Source: Sitta carolinensis
Lineage: Eukaryota > Chordata > Aves > Passeriformes > Sittidae
DNA length: 64,000 bases
Direction of reading: 5' to 3'
Assembly (NCBI GenBank): GCA_032173965.1
Contig: JAVUNC010000019.1
Span: 9,659,234-9,723,233, forward strand
The notes under the pieces are model-generated. The model had not been told where the DNA came from, searched no databases, and saw only the letters and a list, made by a program, of their open reading frames with translations. A program made the translations under genes and the position numbers. Positions 1 through 12,800 of the stretch are shown here, piece by piece; position 1 is the first letter of the stretch, and every line of letters begins with the position of its first letter.

Positions 1-643
1 ATGGGGGAGCACAGAAGAGAGCTCCAGGCAGACTTGCACCAGTGAAATGTTGCAAGGTCAGAGGGCAGTGAGTACAAATACATTTTCGCTTGCCTGTCCA
101 TCCCATCTGCGGGTGAATTACACACCTCGCTCCTGGTGGTTTGTGATATTTCACAATTTGACCCCGCTCCCTCTTCGTTCCCTCACTTTCCACACGTGTT
201 TTCATCAAAAATTCAGTCTTCAGCAAGAAACAAACAGAGGAAACACTGACCTTTTAGTCAAAGAAATATACAGCCTAAGGAAGAAATGAGCTCTAGTCAC
301 ACACCCATTGAAAACCAGGACTGTGTGTTACTGAAATCCCATTGGGTTCCTTTCCTGGAAAAACAGCTGTTTTCCTCTCACTTTTGGGTCCCTGCTCTTT
401 GACTTTTTGGATGTTTATGCCATATATTTGCACAAGAAATTGCAATGTTCATAATACCTGTTGTCTGGCATGTTCATGTGCCTACACAGGGGCATACTTT
501 AATACAAATGAGTTTACACTGCATTTCAGTTAATAGGATTTAAATGTGACTGTGCAAAATTCCACACTGAAACTAATATGAAAGTCTTTAATTATGCAGT
601 TCTCCTACTTTCATAGTGTCTGTAGCCCTGCATCCTGAATATC

Positions 644-703
644 TTTCTGTATTGGTGTAGGAGGAGAATAATAATTTCTGTATTATGTAGGAGCATAATT
701 AAA
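644..703 (+). repeat. Imperfect ~30-bp tandem duplication
   Basis: Two adjacent units of about 31 and 29 bp both begin TTTCTGTATT, share TGTAGGAG and end in an AATAATAA/AATTAAA-like stretch. They differ by small indels and a few substitutions. This looks like an old local duplication with no coding content. Confidence 0.5.
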
Positions 704-864
704 TTTCAACAGCTATTTGCTTATTAATTTCACTAAACAGTCCCGTACAAGAGTTTTCATGTCTTGCCTTTCTGCTCTAATGTTGCCTGCTGCAAAGAGA
801 AAAGCTATGAAACACTTGGATTCGGGCTTCCAACTGGACCTCAGGGCAGAGGAGAGCATCCTCC

Positions 865-882
865 CCTCCTCCTCCTCCTCCT
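865..882 (+). repeat. Short (TCC)n tract
   Basis: A pyrimidine-rich triplet run (CCTCCTCCTCCTCC) followed by TTCTCTCTC. The overlapping frames on both strands encode serine-rich or glutamate-rich low-complexity stretches that reflect this repeat and are not evidence of a gene. Confidence 0.7.
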
Positions 883-3720
883 TCTCTCTCAAGCCCCCAG
901 CTTGTCTCACAAGCAGGCAGCAGAGACCTGCTACACCTTGCACCCAACCACATTCCATTTTATGCTTTGAAGAAAATTTCTCTCTGACCACTCCTGTGGT
1001 CACTCAAAAGAAGTTTTACTCTCCAAGTGAACTAAGTGCTGGTTTTACTGTTATCACCCCAAACACAGCATTAGATTATTCCTACTGAACTTCCACACCT
1101 GAAGGCGAGTTCAGAGCCACGCAGAAATGCCACTGAGCTCTTAAATAACAGGCCTCCACTCACAATAAAAATTGCTACAGTAATCACTGTCACTCCTGGT
1201 GACAGTTAAAGAATCAAAACAACAAGAAGTGGCAAGGCCAAGCACATCACCTACTGTATCCCTCTGCAAGCCCAGGATTGTTCTCTACATTTCTTCCATG
1301 CAGCTTGACAAGACTTGTTAAAAATGTCCAAAGCAATTAAGTTTCAGCATCTTCCTTTGGGAGATAATTCCAGGTTGTAACAGATTTCACTGTCTCAATG
1401 AGTTCCCTGATACCCAATCTAAACTTTGCTTAATAATTTCCTCTCATTATTTCCTCCTTCAAACCTTTCCCCTTCATCCAGCGCTACAGCCTCTGGGTAT
1501 AAAAAAGTATTATCTACTCTTTTTTCCTAATTTAACTGCCACATTTCCCACATCATTTTTGCTCCTCTTGGTGACAAAGGAGAACAAAGAATAAATTTGG
1601 CTTAATTTTAAATCCCCATGCCACCCTATCTGGAGGCACATTAGCATGTTGTACCAGGACAATTTGCACTATTGTGTGCTTATTTTGTTAGTTTAAGAGC
1701 CTGAGCTCAGCAATTTATCTAGTCACTTATAAAGAAATTACTTCAAACAGAAATATTTACTGCCAAATACTTTTATAAAACAGCATGAATCTGATCTTTG
1801 TGCACTATATTGAAAATTTCATCTTTTTGCAAAGAATATACAAATTAAACTGGAGAGGAAGGCAAAGACAGTTGCAGAGAAATAGCAAGGTTAAAGGTAA
1901 CTCTATCTTTCATGCTCATCCATTTTGCCTTGCACACATTACATACTTTCATTCAACGTTTACATAACATGTATAAATACATAACACAAGAGATAATAAT
2001 TTTCAGTATTGAATATAACAAACATATAGCTACAAAATCTTGCTAAAGTTTTTACATTTGATGGAAGACCTCTATAATGTACAAAATTTACATATTTATT
2101 TCCTGATTCCGTCCAAAACAGACAAGCAGAAACAACAGATGAGGGCATTTGCATTCTGAAGCCAACAGACAGATGAAGTTCTAGTTTCTACATCCCTAGA
2201 AAATAGGCCCTTAACTGTGTCCTTGATGTCAGAAGAAAAGCCATTAGTGTATCTTGATAGTGCCTGGTAGAAGGTCTGATGGTTTCAGCTCAGTGAGCTA
2301 TCATTCATTAGCCATTGGAGAGCAGATGTGAGTTCAAGCTCCCCATACCAGATAAAAAATCATGACTGTGAGTTTAGGACATAATCAATATATGTAGATA
2401 ACAAACAGACACATGATCTCAAGGATCATGTTTGTGACTATAATGACAGGAGATCTGGCAAAAAGCAACAAGGAATGACTCAATTTCAGAAGAAGCAGGG
2501 GGGCCTTCCTTAGTGTCAGTGGAATCGCAGCACTTTGCCAGGGCAAAGCAGATAAGAGCAAAGGACACTCCTGTGTCACAGTACTGTCTGTCATCACCAG
2601 TTTAAGAAATACTTTTACCCAATCAGGGCAGCTTTCACCACAGTCATAATCGCAGGTAAGTGATCACCAAATTTTTTGTCCAACAGACAGCAAGTGCCAT
2701 AATACATTTGGCAATTCTGGATCATTACAAGAGCCCAGAAAATCTCTGTATTGTCTCTTCCCACTCAGAGCACACAAGCTGTGAGCAGTGGCAATAATAG
2801 GAAAACAATCTCAAGTTCAGAAAGCAGCTTAATTAAGAATTTAAAATCTCCATAATAAAGATCCAACTCTTTTTTTACCCTTGTTCACCAGACCCACTAA
2901 AGTTGGCAGGAGGCATTTTGTGGCACCCAGAATATCATATATGACCTCTCAGGTGTCTGTTGTACTGAAATAGTACAGCTTGTGCTATCACATGTACACA
3001 TCTGTAATATTCTGCTCTGGAAGAAGTGTATTCATGTTCTCCTTTCTCCAAAAGGAGTAATAAATGAGCCTTCACTGCACAAGAACATAAAACCACTGTC
3101 TCCTCCCTTATAACAGAGAAATCACAATTTTTGCCATAAAAGTAAAAAGGCACTGTTTTTAATTAATTTGACAGTGCATGGTTTCTGCAGTTGCCTGGAT
3201 TGCCTTGGCCACAATTGGCTTTAGCAGATCTTAGCAGTTGTCAAGTGATAATTCCCTGGTCGGTTTTATCTTAAATTCTGCAAATTTAATAATATGTGCT
3301 ACAGGTCTGACCAAGTCTGATAGTCCCTGCATAAAAACAGTAGCCCTTTATGTTAATTCATCCCGAGAGTGCAGCTTCCAAGCTTCAGCAGGAAACCAAG
3401 GAAAAGGGAGCAAATTATGATGAAAAGCATAGCAAAACAAATCCAGACCCAAGGCTGAAGAGGCAAAAAAATATCAAACTGCTGCTGGTGAAGACTTTGA
3501 TGGAGCACAAGACTTGTTACAGCCCTTCACCTGCTCTGCTGGGGCAAGATGAGGCTGCCAACATAGGATCCATAGGTGGAGGTCACAAAGAACATGACAC
3601 AAGAGACAAGGAACAGAGGGAAATGAGGTCCTTGTGGAACAGTTTTGATGGTGTTATTAATGAGTTTTTTCTATATTCACTTGATAATTTGAATCTGTTA
3701 AAACTCTTGTTGATGGCTCT

Positions 3721-3797
3721 GTACAGGGCCAGGAATTGGACTCAATGATCCTTGTGGGTCCCTTCCAACTCAACGTACTCTAATTCTGGGATTAATC
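3721..3797 (+). mobile_element. CR1 LINE 3' end fragment (plus)
   Basis: The stretch carries the typical CR1 3' terminal wording: a TTGGACTCAATGATC block (CR1: TTGGACTAGATGATC), then GGGTCCCTTCCAACTC, then a degenerate ATTCTGG tail. About 75 bp remain, so this is a strongly 5'-truncated copy, the usual outcome of CR1 target-primed insertion. The inserted copy reads left to right and ends about 75 bp before the (TATC)n array. Confidence 0.75.
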
Positions 3798-3870
3798 ATA
3801 CTATGAATAAATTGTTTGTTCCCTACATGTGTGTGTATCCCTTTTTAAGGTTCTCCCTGGTATGCTTTTG

Positions 3871-3873
<3 letters not shown>

Positions 3874-3940
<67 letters not shown>

Positions 3941-3972
3941 TTATTTATCTATCCATCTATCCATCTTATTTA
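3874..3972 (+). repeat. (TATC)n tetranucleotide microsatellite
   Basis: About 17 uninterrupted TATC units (3874-3940) followed by a decayed part with TTTATTTATC and CATC variants to about 3972. It lies between a plus-strand CR1 end and a minus-strand CR1 end. The apparent proteins across it (repeating Ile-Tyr-Leu-Ser) are artefacts of the repeat. Pure arrays of this length are usually polymorphic. Confidence 0.95.
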
Positions 3973-4262
3973 TCATACAATTGCAGAATATCTCAAATTG
4001 AAAAGGATCCATATGGATCACCTCAGGACAACCTGAAACTAAGCCAGGTCACTAAAAGCATTGTCCAGTAACTCCTTGAACTCTGACAGGTTGGTGTCAC
4101 AACCACTTCTGTGGGGAGCTTATTCCAGTGACTGACCACCTTCTCAGTGAAGAGCCTTTTCCTAATTTTCAATCTGAATTTACCCTGATATGGCTCCATT
4201 CCATTTCTTCATATCCTACCACAGGTCACCAGAGAGAGGATCACATATAACCCATTATTACT
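3973..4262 (-). mobile_element. CR1 LINE 3' region fragment (minus)
   Basis: Read on the plus strand this follows the reverse complement of a CR1 3' region: TTATTCCAGTGACTGACCACC, CAGTGAAGAGCC, TTTTCCTAATTTTCAATCTGAA, in the order seen in CR1. The 3' tail lies at the left, directly against the (TATC)n array, so the array may have grown from the element's own 3' tail repeat. It is diverged and truncated at the right end. No coding capacity remains. Confidence 0.8.
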
Positions 4263-5329
4263 CTTCCTTTTACTCTGAGAAAAACTCAGCCATCTCATAA
4301 ATGCTTTGTTTCACATGCTTATCAAACAGTGTGTAAAGTTTTCTTCACGATGAAAGCAAGAACTGCATAGGAAACTGATCATCAAATCTGCCCTCCTGGG
4401 TTGTCTTACTGCAAGTCTTCTAGTGCATCCTGTTCATAGTAATTAAATAATTATATTGCATGTGCATAGACACATACCATTTAATTAGCAAGGAAAGAGT
4501 TGGAATTAAACATGCAGGTTTTTCCAAATGAACATTTTAGGGAAGATTGATCTTGACTACAGTGAGGTGTGTCTCCTTGTTAGAGCTGCAGTATCTCAGA
4601 AAAGCTTCTTGGCAAGCAAAGTCACTCCCCATGAATGCAGTATGATCTTAATCACAGCTAATGGGTAAATTAAAAATGTCAAAATTAGAGCAGCGAGTTA
4701 AGTGAATGCACTGGAAAAAAAGAGTAATAAGAAAGAACAGCAGGAACTAAAAAATGTGTTTCCTAATTATATTGGAGATTTTCCTGCTCTCTCAGTTTTT
4801 GTCCTTTAATCCTCCTGAATCAACCTGGATGAGGTTTGTTCAGCAGACAGGACTCTGAAAGATGAAAATCAAGATGGCTTTCAGCTGCCTAAGGGTTTGC
4901 AGGCAAAAAAGGACACTGAGAAGCTGGGAGTGCCTCCTAACAACACCATCACTGGGAAATTTGCCTTTGTGTAATGTTATCAACTTAAAGAAAATCTGAG
5001 CCTATCAGTTAGGACATAGAAAGAAGTCAGGATATACTATTCTTTCCCTGTGGAAAAGAGGGAGGCCTGGATACACACTTTCTTTTTCTTAAGGTTTTTT
5101 TGTTTGTTTGGTTGGTTGTTTTTTTTTTCAGAAATGGAGAGCAAAGTAAGATAAATAAGAGGGATGTCCCAGGTCCTCAGAACTGTTTGTAACCTAAATT
5201 CATCTGCACATCAGGACTAGGCTTGCCCTGGGCTAAGCTGCAGTGAAGATTTGCTGAATAGGGATGGTTCCTACAGGGAACTTGAGTCACTCAGGCTGGC
5301 CAGGACCAGATCTCCTGGAGCAACCCCCT
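4263..5329. other. Unique non-coding DNA with a T/G-rich tract
   Basis: No gene or recognisable transposon. It contains the T-rich tract TTTTTTTGTTTG...TTGTTTTTTTTTT at 5095-5128. The stretch 5281-5329 might be part of the following CR1 copy but is too diverged for me to assign. Confidence 0.55.
5095..5128 (+). repeat. T-rich/(GTTT)n low-complexity tract
   Basis: T runs broken by G at near-regular spacing, ending in ten consecutive T. Low-complexity sequence; no function is implied. Confidence 0.85.
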
Positions 5330-5595
5330 GTCCAAAACATTAACTTTTAATTAAGAGTAGATCACTAGGGATCTTCTCCAGCTGAATTTGGAAACTCTCC
5401 AAGGATAGAGATCCCACAGTCTCTCTGGGTAATCTCTTCCAGTGTTTCATGGTGAAATCTAGTTATCTCCATATAAACTAAGAATTTCCATTGTTTCAAC
5501 TTGTGATGCCTTTGTTTTTGTACTGCACCCCTGAGAGATATCTGGCTACTTTCCCTCAAATCTTCTTTAGCATTTCCTCATTTTTAATGCATCCC
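5330..5595 (-). mobile_element. CR1 LINE fragment (minus)
   Basis: The plus-strand text contains blocks of the CR1 reverse complement in order: TTTGGAAACTCTCCAAGGATAG, AGATCCCACAGTCTCTCTGGG, TCTTCCAGTGTTTCATGGTG, TTGTTTCAACTTGTG and CTGGCTACTTTCCCTC. It represents roughly 260 bp of the 3' part of an old copy. The short open frame on the minus strand here (5365-5559) is only a remnant of the element. No 3' tail repeat is visible at its left edge, so the copy is probably truncated or decayed on both sides. Confidence 0.8.
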
Positions 5596-8500
5596 TAAAT
5601 CATCTTCTTTCCCTTACATGTTACTTTGGTTCATCAGCAACTCTCACGCTGAAGGCACCATTACCTCAAAATCATTCTTGGCTCAAACAAGATAAAAACA
5701 TGAGTTAAAGCAAATAGCCATTTATAAAATGTAAACCAGACAAAGGTTTAAAGAGATCCAAGTATGTAATTAAACCCTGGAGACTACTGGAAGGCAGAGT
5801 GTAAATGGAGCCAGGTTTATGCTAATACCCATAATGTCAGCCCAGAGGAGCTGTCCTACACTTGTAAAGGGTTTCCATGGGAAAGCCTCTGACACGATGG
5901 GAACACCTGCAGCTGCAGAGCCCATATCCAGCAGTGGATTGCATTATTCAGTTTCAGAAGTTTCCTCTCCTCCCTCCCCCTGCTTTTCACCACATTTCCA
6001 AGCAGTGCCAACAATCCTGGCACGTGCCTCCTACACCTTCGTGTGCTCTCACAGAATCGTTAAGCTGCCTTAATACAGATGATGCTCGCTGCCATCTCGA
6101 GTACCCTGCTAAGCTATTTGCAAACTGCCAACCTATTCTGAGTGAAACGCACTTCTCTAAAGCAGATTTATTTACATGCTTCCATCCCTCTCATCCAATG
6201 CAACAGGAATTGCATGGTGAGGCAGGGAGGGAAATCATTTTCCTATATAATGGAACATGGCAGCTTAAGCTGGATAAGAATCTGTTGCAGGCATACAGGA
6301 CTTGACTTAATACACAGAAGCTGTTGAAAGTAAAGAATCAAACCCTTAAATACCATCCTTTCTTCTTCAACTCGGAGGAAAAGTGCTTAACAAGGGAACA
6401 AGATTCATAAACACCTTTATCTAATTCTTTTTTTTAAAGTGGGGCAGGGAATTTGAGTAATTTTTATACAGTCTCCTTAAATATTATATAGAGCTACTCA
6501 GGTAATGAAAACAATTTCTACAACAGTTACATGTTGTGAATAAGTGTTTTAATGTTGTTTTTCGAAAACCATTTCTATTGCAGGATTTGCAATACTTGCA
6601 CACTCAAATCTTTACAGTTCTGTTTCTCCAGCCTCAGAGGAACTGACCAGCCAGCCATGAGCCCAGCAGAGAGGAGGAAATAGCACTCAGGGACCAGAGC
6701 AATGCCAGCTGAGCTGGAGCCAGACCTGACAATCTTAAAATGACCATCCCATAAGGGAGATGCTTTAAACAATGGCAGACCAACAGCCCTGGGTGGGTTA
6801 TTCACATTTGGAAGGCGTCCAGTGTCAGGGAAGGCCATGTGCTCTGTGTGGCTGAACTGCAAACAAGCAGAAGCAATAATGCATTCAACTCCCCTTATCC
6901 TATTTTCTACTTGTCACAGTGTGGCTGCCTCTAAGAGTGGAACACAAACAGCTGCACACTGCTCCACACACACAGGCACTGTATTAAATGCCAAGACAAT
7001 TGGAATTAACTGGTACTGGAGTTCTCTTTAAGCTCCTTGTGCAACTCAGCTGTGATTCTTTTCACAAGAGACTTGGAAGATTACAGCTTGTTCTACCTTT
7101 CCTGTTATTGAAAAACTGGTGTGGATGTTTTAAAATAAAAGAGGGGAGAAGAGGGATAAGTAAAGAAAATCCCCTGTCCTTCATGAAAAAAAACCACATC
7201 AATTTGCATGCAATCAGTAAATTACACCACTGGATGCATTATGAATATTCCCACATGAAAAAAGCAAAAGGAAAGGCAGGAAAGCCTGAGAACAAAGCAG
7301 CATTAAGGCAGCTAAATTATTTCCAGCCTCCAGGTTGCATCCAAAATTAAGCTGCATCCTTTTATAAAATGATAATTTGCAAAATGAAATAATATAATAA
7401 AATCATAAATAATGCCAGAACACTATGCAGGCAGCAGTAAGAATCTACTCAAACTAAAGAATGGCTATGTCTGAAGCTCCATTCCAGTTTCTAATAACTG
7501 ACACATCCCCAAGGATTCATTATGAAGAAATTCCTGGGATGAGATAGGCTCCATGATTTTCAGAAATTGGAAATCCTAGTTTCTGAAAAATCAAAAAATA
7601 CTCTGAAAGAGAAGCAGAGAAATTATGTCACAAAATAAGCCTGCCACCTACACTGAACTAAGCACAATCTGAGTAGTGAGACACATTTATAATGATAAAT
7701 TGTAGTCAGAGAAATTATCTTCTTTTAATGTCCCTTTCCAGATTCAAAACGTAAAATATTTGAACCTTTCTGGCAAACCTAAGGTCAATTTTAATGAACA
7801 TGGGTGTTTTTGTTAGTACTCAGACTCAAGATGAAAGTGAATGAAACATTGGTATTAAGTTAAGATTTCTTTGATTTTCAAAAATAAAAACTCTTGTTCA
7901 TAACATTTACCAAATGCAAAAAGTAACTATGCATCCATCCCATGGAATTTGAACTAAATATGCCATGCAATTCCTACAAATGAACACCTCCCAGTATTGA
8001 GAGGGCACTGTATATTCCTAAATACTTTTTAATATCACTTTTTAAAAAATACCAGATCATTATTTTATAATAATGGCTACTAAAGTATCCCACAGAAAAG
8101 GGCAGTCATTCTCTTACATGGGCCCAGACTGGGTTCCAAAGAAATCTGCAGAATAATTGATAATTTGAGGGGGGTTTTAGCCTTTTCTTAGGCTAGATTT
8201 TCAGCACTCAGCAGCTCTGTTCTGGGTAACTGACTGAAACAATTGGATAATCGGACTTTGCAGGGCTACTCTTGGAGAACCAAGGGCAATTCTGGAGAAC
8301 TTGAGAAAAACTAGGAAAAGACAAGCATATCTAAGAGGCATGTCTGTAACTGTGAATGAAAAACTGGGGGGGAATGGGGTATGCAAGGAAAATATTCATG
8401 CTTTTTATATAGAAAGCTCATTTTAATAAGAGATAGGTAAAAATCTTTAGCCTTTTAGCAGGCTTAAAAAAAATATATATATTTTGCTAACCTGTATTTA

Positions 8501-9272
8501 AAACTCCTTCTTTCAGAAATGTATTACGTAACCCTTAGTCATTGAATTTTCACCTTGATACTTTCAGGGGAAAAAAAAATAAGAGAGATATTTTCACATG
8601 TAAACTAAAAGTGCATTATCTAATTGCATTTGTGCATCATGTATCAACTCTCAAGATAAGATAGGTGTGCAATAAATATTTAATCAGTTGAGTCATTCAC
8701 CCTCCGAGGTTCACACTTTGACATATTTCATCAACATACTTAGCTGGAATTTTTCGTTAGTATTTTTGTTCTAAGGAATGAATATTGAAAGAGAAACCCT
8801 GAGAAGTTCTTAAAAATACAGATTATCTATACAAATGGCAGAAAAGTTCTGAGCAATCTAGTATTTTCCTGACAAGTATATCCTGGAGTCATATGAACTC
8901 CTATGGATCATATTCTCTATTATATAGTTTCCTGAAGGAAGATATTTTTAAAAAATAAATAAAAATTGAAAGATTGTCTTTCCACTAAACTATAATAATT
9001 TTTATTCTTCAGGAATATTACAGCTAGTAAGAGTTTATTGTCTCCTGATGTATGTTCATTTCATGCAAACCACTTCAAAAAATGACAAAATTCATTAATA
9101 TTTTCAGTGATGTAATATCTGTAAGAAACTCACTCTGTGGCACGGAAATCAAAGTACTACAAATATGATTCCAAGCAGTAGAAGGAAATTCATAGACTTT
9201 AAAAATATGTATTTTGGGTAGTAGAGATATTATCTGGCTTTTAAGAATGATATTTGCTGGAAGAAACACGTC
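5596..9272. other. Unique AT-rich non-coding DNA
   Basis: No recognisable gene or transposon. The longest open frames (5877-6305, 142 codons; 6988-7350, 120 codons) are of mixed composition without domain motifs. There is an A/TA tract near 8467-8482. The 16-bp match to a CR1 tail at about 6050 does not continue into the element body. Confidence 0.6.
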
Positions 9273-9892
9273 ATGGAATCACAGAGTTGTATGGGTTGGA
9301 AGGGACCTTAAAGCCCATCTGGTTCCAACCCCAGTGCCACAGGCAGGGACACCTTTCACTGGACCACGTTGATTCCCAGGGCCTTGAAGGCTTCTGGGAA
9401 TGGGACAGCCACAGCTTCTCTGGATAACCTGTGCCAGTGTTTGACCACCCTCATAATAAAGTTTTTTTCCTGATATCTAAACCTATTTTTTGTCAGTTTG
9501 CATCCATTCTCCCTTGTCCTGTCATTCCAGGACAAAGTTCCTCTCCAGCTTTCTTGTAGGCTCCCTTCAGGTACTGGAAGGCCACAGTTACATCACCCCA
9601 AAGCCTCCTCTTCTCCAGGCTGCACATGCCCAACTCTCTCAGCCTTTCCTCATTGGAGAGGTGCTCCACCCCTCTGATCACCTTGGTGTCCCTGCTCTGG
9701 CTCCAGCAGCTCCCTGTCCTTCCTGAGCTGGATGCAGCCCTGCAGGTGGGATCCCAGAATCCCCTCCCTCCCCTGCTGCTCACTGTGCTCCTGACACAGC
9801 TCAGAACACGTTTGGCTTTCTGGGCTGCCAGCACACATGACCAGCTTGTGTCCAGCTTCTGATCCACCAGCACCAAGTCCTTCTCTCACAGA
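9273..9892 (-). mobile_element. CR1 LINE 3' fragment with ORF2 C-terminal remnant (minus), copy A
   Basis: About 620 bp of CR1 in reverse. The left edge carries GGAATCACAGAG and GGGTTGGAAGGGACC, the hallmark of the CR1 3' end. Read on the minus strand it encodes pieces of the ORF2 C-terminus, including ERLRELGMCSLEKRRLWGD, which matches the conserved end of CR1 reverse-transcriptase proteins. Frames are broken, so it is not active. The segment 9556-9779 is almost identical to a segment of the copy at 46.5 kb, while the rest of the two copies differs strongly. Confidence 0.93.
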
Positions 9893-12800
9893 GATGACAA
9901 AAGAATAGGTGTTTACTTGTTTCTTAGCAGCCCTGTGTAACAAAAAACCTATTAAACTCCAAAAGGAGTGTTTCTGGAGAATTACAAATTCACAAACCTG
10001 CTCGTGCTGAGGAATCGCAGGGTGTCTGTTAACGCAGGATCACATGACTGTTTTCAGAAGGAGCTATTTTTGTGTGTCTCCAAAGGGATCAAAACCAGCA
10101 CACAGAACAAACTGTTGATGGCAACCATGGCCAGCACCAAAGTACCACTTCAGTTGGAGGAGTGCCTGTCAGAGCACATCATTGCTCCGTGGCTGCTACA
10201 ACGTGTGTGGCGTTTTGTAGGAGAGGTCTGGTATTCCAAGGAGACTTCAGCAATGTGCCTGCCAGGAGTCAAACTCAGAGGAGAAACCCTTACACAACAG
10301 CTCATGAGTCACATGCTGCTCACGAGTTTGAATGATGTTCTCCCCACCAAAGATCAGGGTCATTTCCTCACTAAACATACGGACTGCCAAAAAAGGCACT
10401 CCCTTCCCAACTCCAAGTGTGCAAACAGAAGGAATTGCATTCATTAGAGCACAGCCTCGAAACCATTCAGGAGTGTCTTTCTAGCAACCCTTTCTTCAGC
10501 TACACACTGAAGCAGCACTTCACTGCTCTGCTGTTAAGCAAAAAAAATGATTCCTCCCTTAGTTAAAGGGAAAAACAAATGGAGAAGTAAAAGAACAGAG
10601 GAAGCCAACCGTGAACTTTCTGAAGTGCTGCTGAATATCAAACTCTTGGTGAAAGATCATTTGAAGGAAGACTGGTTTTAGAAATATATTCATATATTTA
10701 AAGGACACAATATTCATGGCAAATTATTCCTTTTTGCCAAGCTATCATTCTATTACAACCTGATTTCAGTACAGCTTTCAGACCAAAACTCCTCTCTCTT
10801 TGCTTCGACACACACGTTTTTACTACATTAACCATGAGAAATGCTAAAGAAAGAAATTCACTCACATTTTTTGTATCAACATTCAGATCTGGACAACCTT
10901 GTCTGAAATCTACTTAGAGATTAATTCAGTTGGAAGTGGCAGTCCATGTGTTATGCTTTTTCTCTTGAACATCTCACTGAAGAAGTACAAGATAGAAACA
11001 CTTTACCAACTAAATCAGTTGGAGGGATCCTGCACAAGGTGTAGGCAAGAGGACCCACAATTTCTAGCTCGAGCTCAAGCACACACTGTTCCATTGCTGA
11101 TGTTTCCAAGTTCCTTGCCACATTCCCAAGTTTCCTTTGTGGATGTAAGGTGGTTTGTCAAGCTGACAACAGATCCTTCCAGAGTGGAGATGAGTCTCCA
11201 CTCTGCTTCACAGAACTCCAGCAGGCAGGAATCTCTAAATGCACATCCTGTTATTCTTTCACATTAAGATATATTTTATCCAAGGCATCAGGAAATATTT
11301 ATGACTTCTGATTTTCATTTGTCACCTTGTTCATTAAAGAAATTTTTAAATAGAGAGAAAAATGACTGAAGGAGGAAAAAGAATTGGTGGTATGGAAGAC
11401 TCAAAATAGTTCTTGGCCAGAATGAAAGCATTCAGATCCAACCAAAGAAAGGAAATTTTAAAAAAGAGACATAAGCACCACAAAGCCCTAAAATTGTTGC
11501 CTGTTCATGTCGATAGATTTAAATCTTCCTGTTTTGACTGGGTTTAGAATTTAGTTTCTAAAACTGTCTTCTTTTTCTTTTCAAAGAGAAGGAACAGCTA
11601 GATAATTTTTACTAGGTTTAACTAATAGTAAATAACTGTTTTATGCAGTAAATTTGAATTACCTAGGCTATAACCCCACTCCCTTTTTCTTCTTTCTTTT
11701 TTTGAGTAAATGCAGTTTCCTAAGACATCTCTACTGATTCCTTGCATGCTGTTGTCAGAAATGAAAGCAGTGACCTGCTGTGAATTCAGCTGCTCTCAGA
11801 CTTTCCAGCCCTCCTCCGCTGGCTGATGCTGTGCATTCTCAGCAGAGCAGGTCTGAATGCCAAGCATGGGGACTCACTGCCATTCATTTACAAGGAGCTT
11901 TTCTCATCCAGAAAATGGTGCAGCTGCTCCTGACACTGGGACAGCTCCTAACACCAGCAGTGACAACCACAGGGTGGAACAGCAGCTCAGGATGAGAAGC
12001 AACAACACTGAAAAGAAATTGCCTGACTGCAAATCCCGGGGCACTCCCACACTACTCAGCCCAGACCTGGCACAAATTGCACCTTGCCAAAGGCAGGGGG
12101 AGAGGTGGAGAAGCAGGAGTGGGATGGGCTGAGCCTGCATCCACTGCAGCACCAGCATGAGACAAGGGAAAACTGCCTTCTCCTCCTGCAAAACATGGCT
12201 CCTCCACCACAACCCTCAGAAAGCGTGGTCACAGGTACCTGTGTCTACTAGAACAGGGATGGAAAACAAAGCTGCGCTTCCCAAATGAATGCCTTGTCAC
12301 CGGGGTTTGTGATCTCTTTCTTTTTTGCTCTCACCTTTTGAATATGAGGAAACATATCTTCCAAAATTTATGTATTTTTAAATGAAAAAAGGGAAGTCAG
12401 TAAAAAAATAAACCTTATATATATGTATTCTACTGACCAGATAAGCATCTGGTAGACCTTACCCTTTTGATCCCTGTCAGACTTCTGATTCCAACTCTGT
12501 CAAACTCAGTCTTTAGAAAAGATGAACAGAGAGTTTTAAAGCTTGACTGAGAGTTGTAAAGCTCTGCAAACAGTCCCATTTCCTCCTGTAGACTTCATCC
12601 CTTTGCAGAGTAGCCCTGTGAGCTCAGGTTGGACAATCTACCAAGTTATATAGCGACTGTTTTCTTTACTGTGTATCTAGCAAAGGCAGTTCAGCACTGT
12701 GACCTCAAGGGCTTTCTAACCTTTCTAATTTAGAGAAACAATTCCAGAGATCTTTAGAGTGGAGAATGCTAGAATGAGAAAGAGCTTTTTCCAGGCATGC

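Larger units (their letters stand above)
1..3720. other. Unique non-coding DNA, no gene recognised
   Basis: Mostly AT-rich unique sequence. The longest open frames (717-1088, 123 codons; 3350-3748, 132 codons) have no recognisable domain, and the second runs into a CR1 tail. The only internal structure I can support is a short TCC run and an imperfect duplication near 644-703. Short exons or regulatory elements cannot be excluded by eye. Confidence 0.6.

Noticed and set aside
3752..4071. Two frames with repeating Ile-Tyr-Leu-Ser
   Set aside because: Translation of the (TATC)n microsatellite.
6050..6066. TCACAGAATCGTTAAG as a CR1 3' end
   Set aside because: The sequence after it does not continue into the CR1 body; a 16-bp match alone is not enough.
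9490..9943. Several overlapping frames on both strands
   Set aside because: All are explained by CR1 copy A, including its ORF2 C-terminal remnant.
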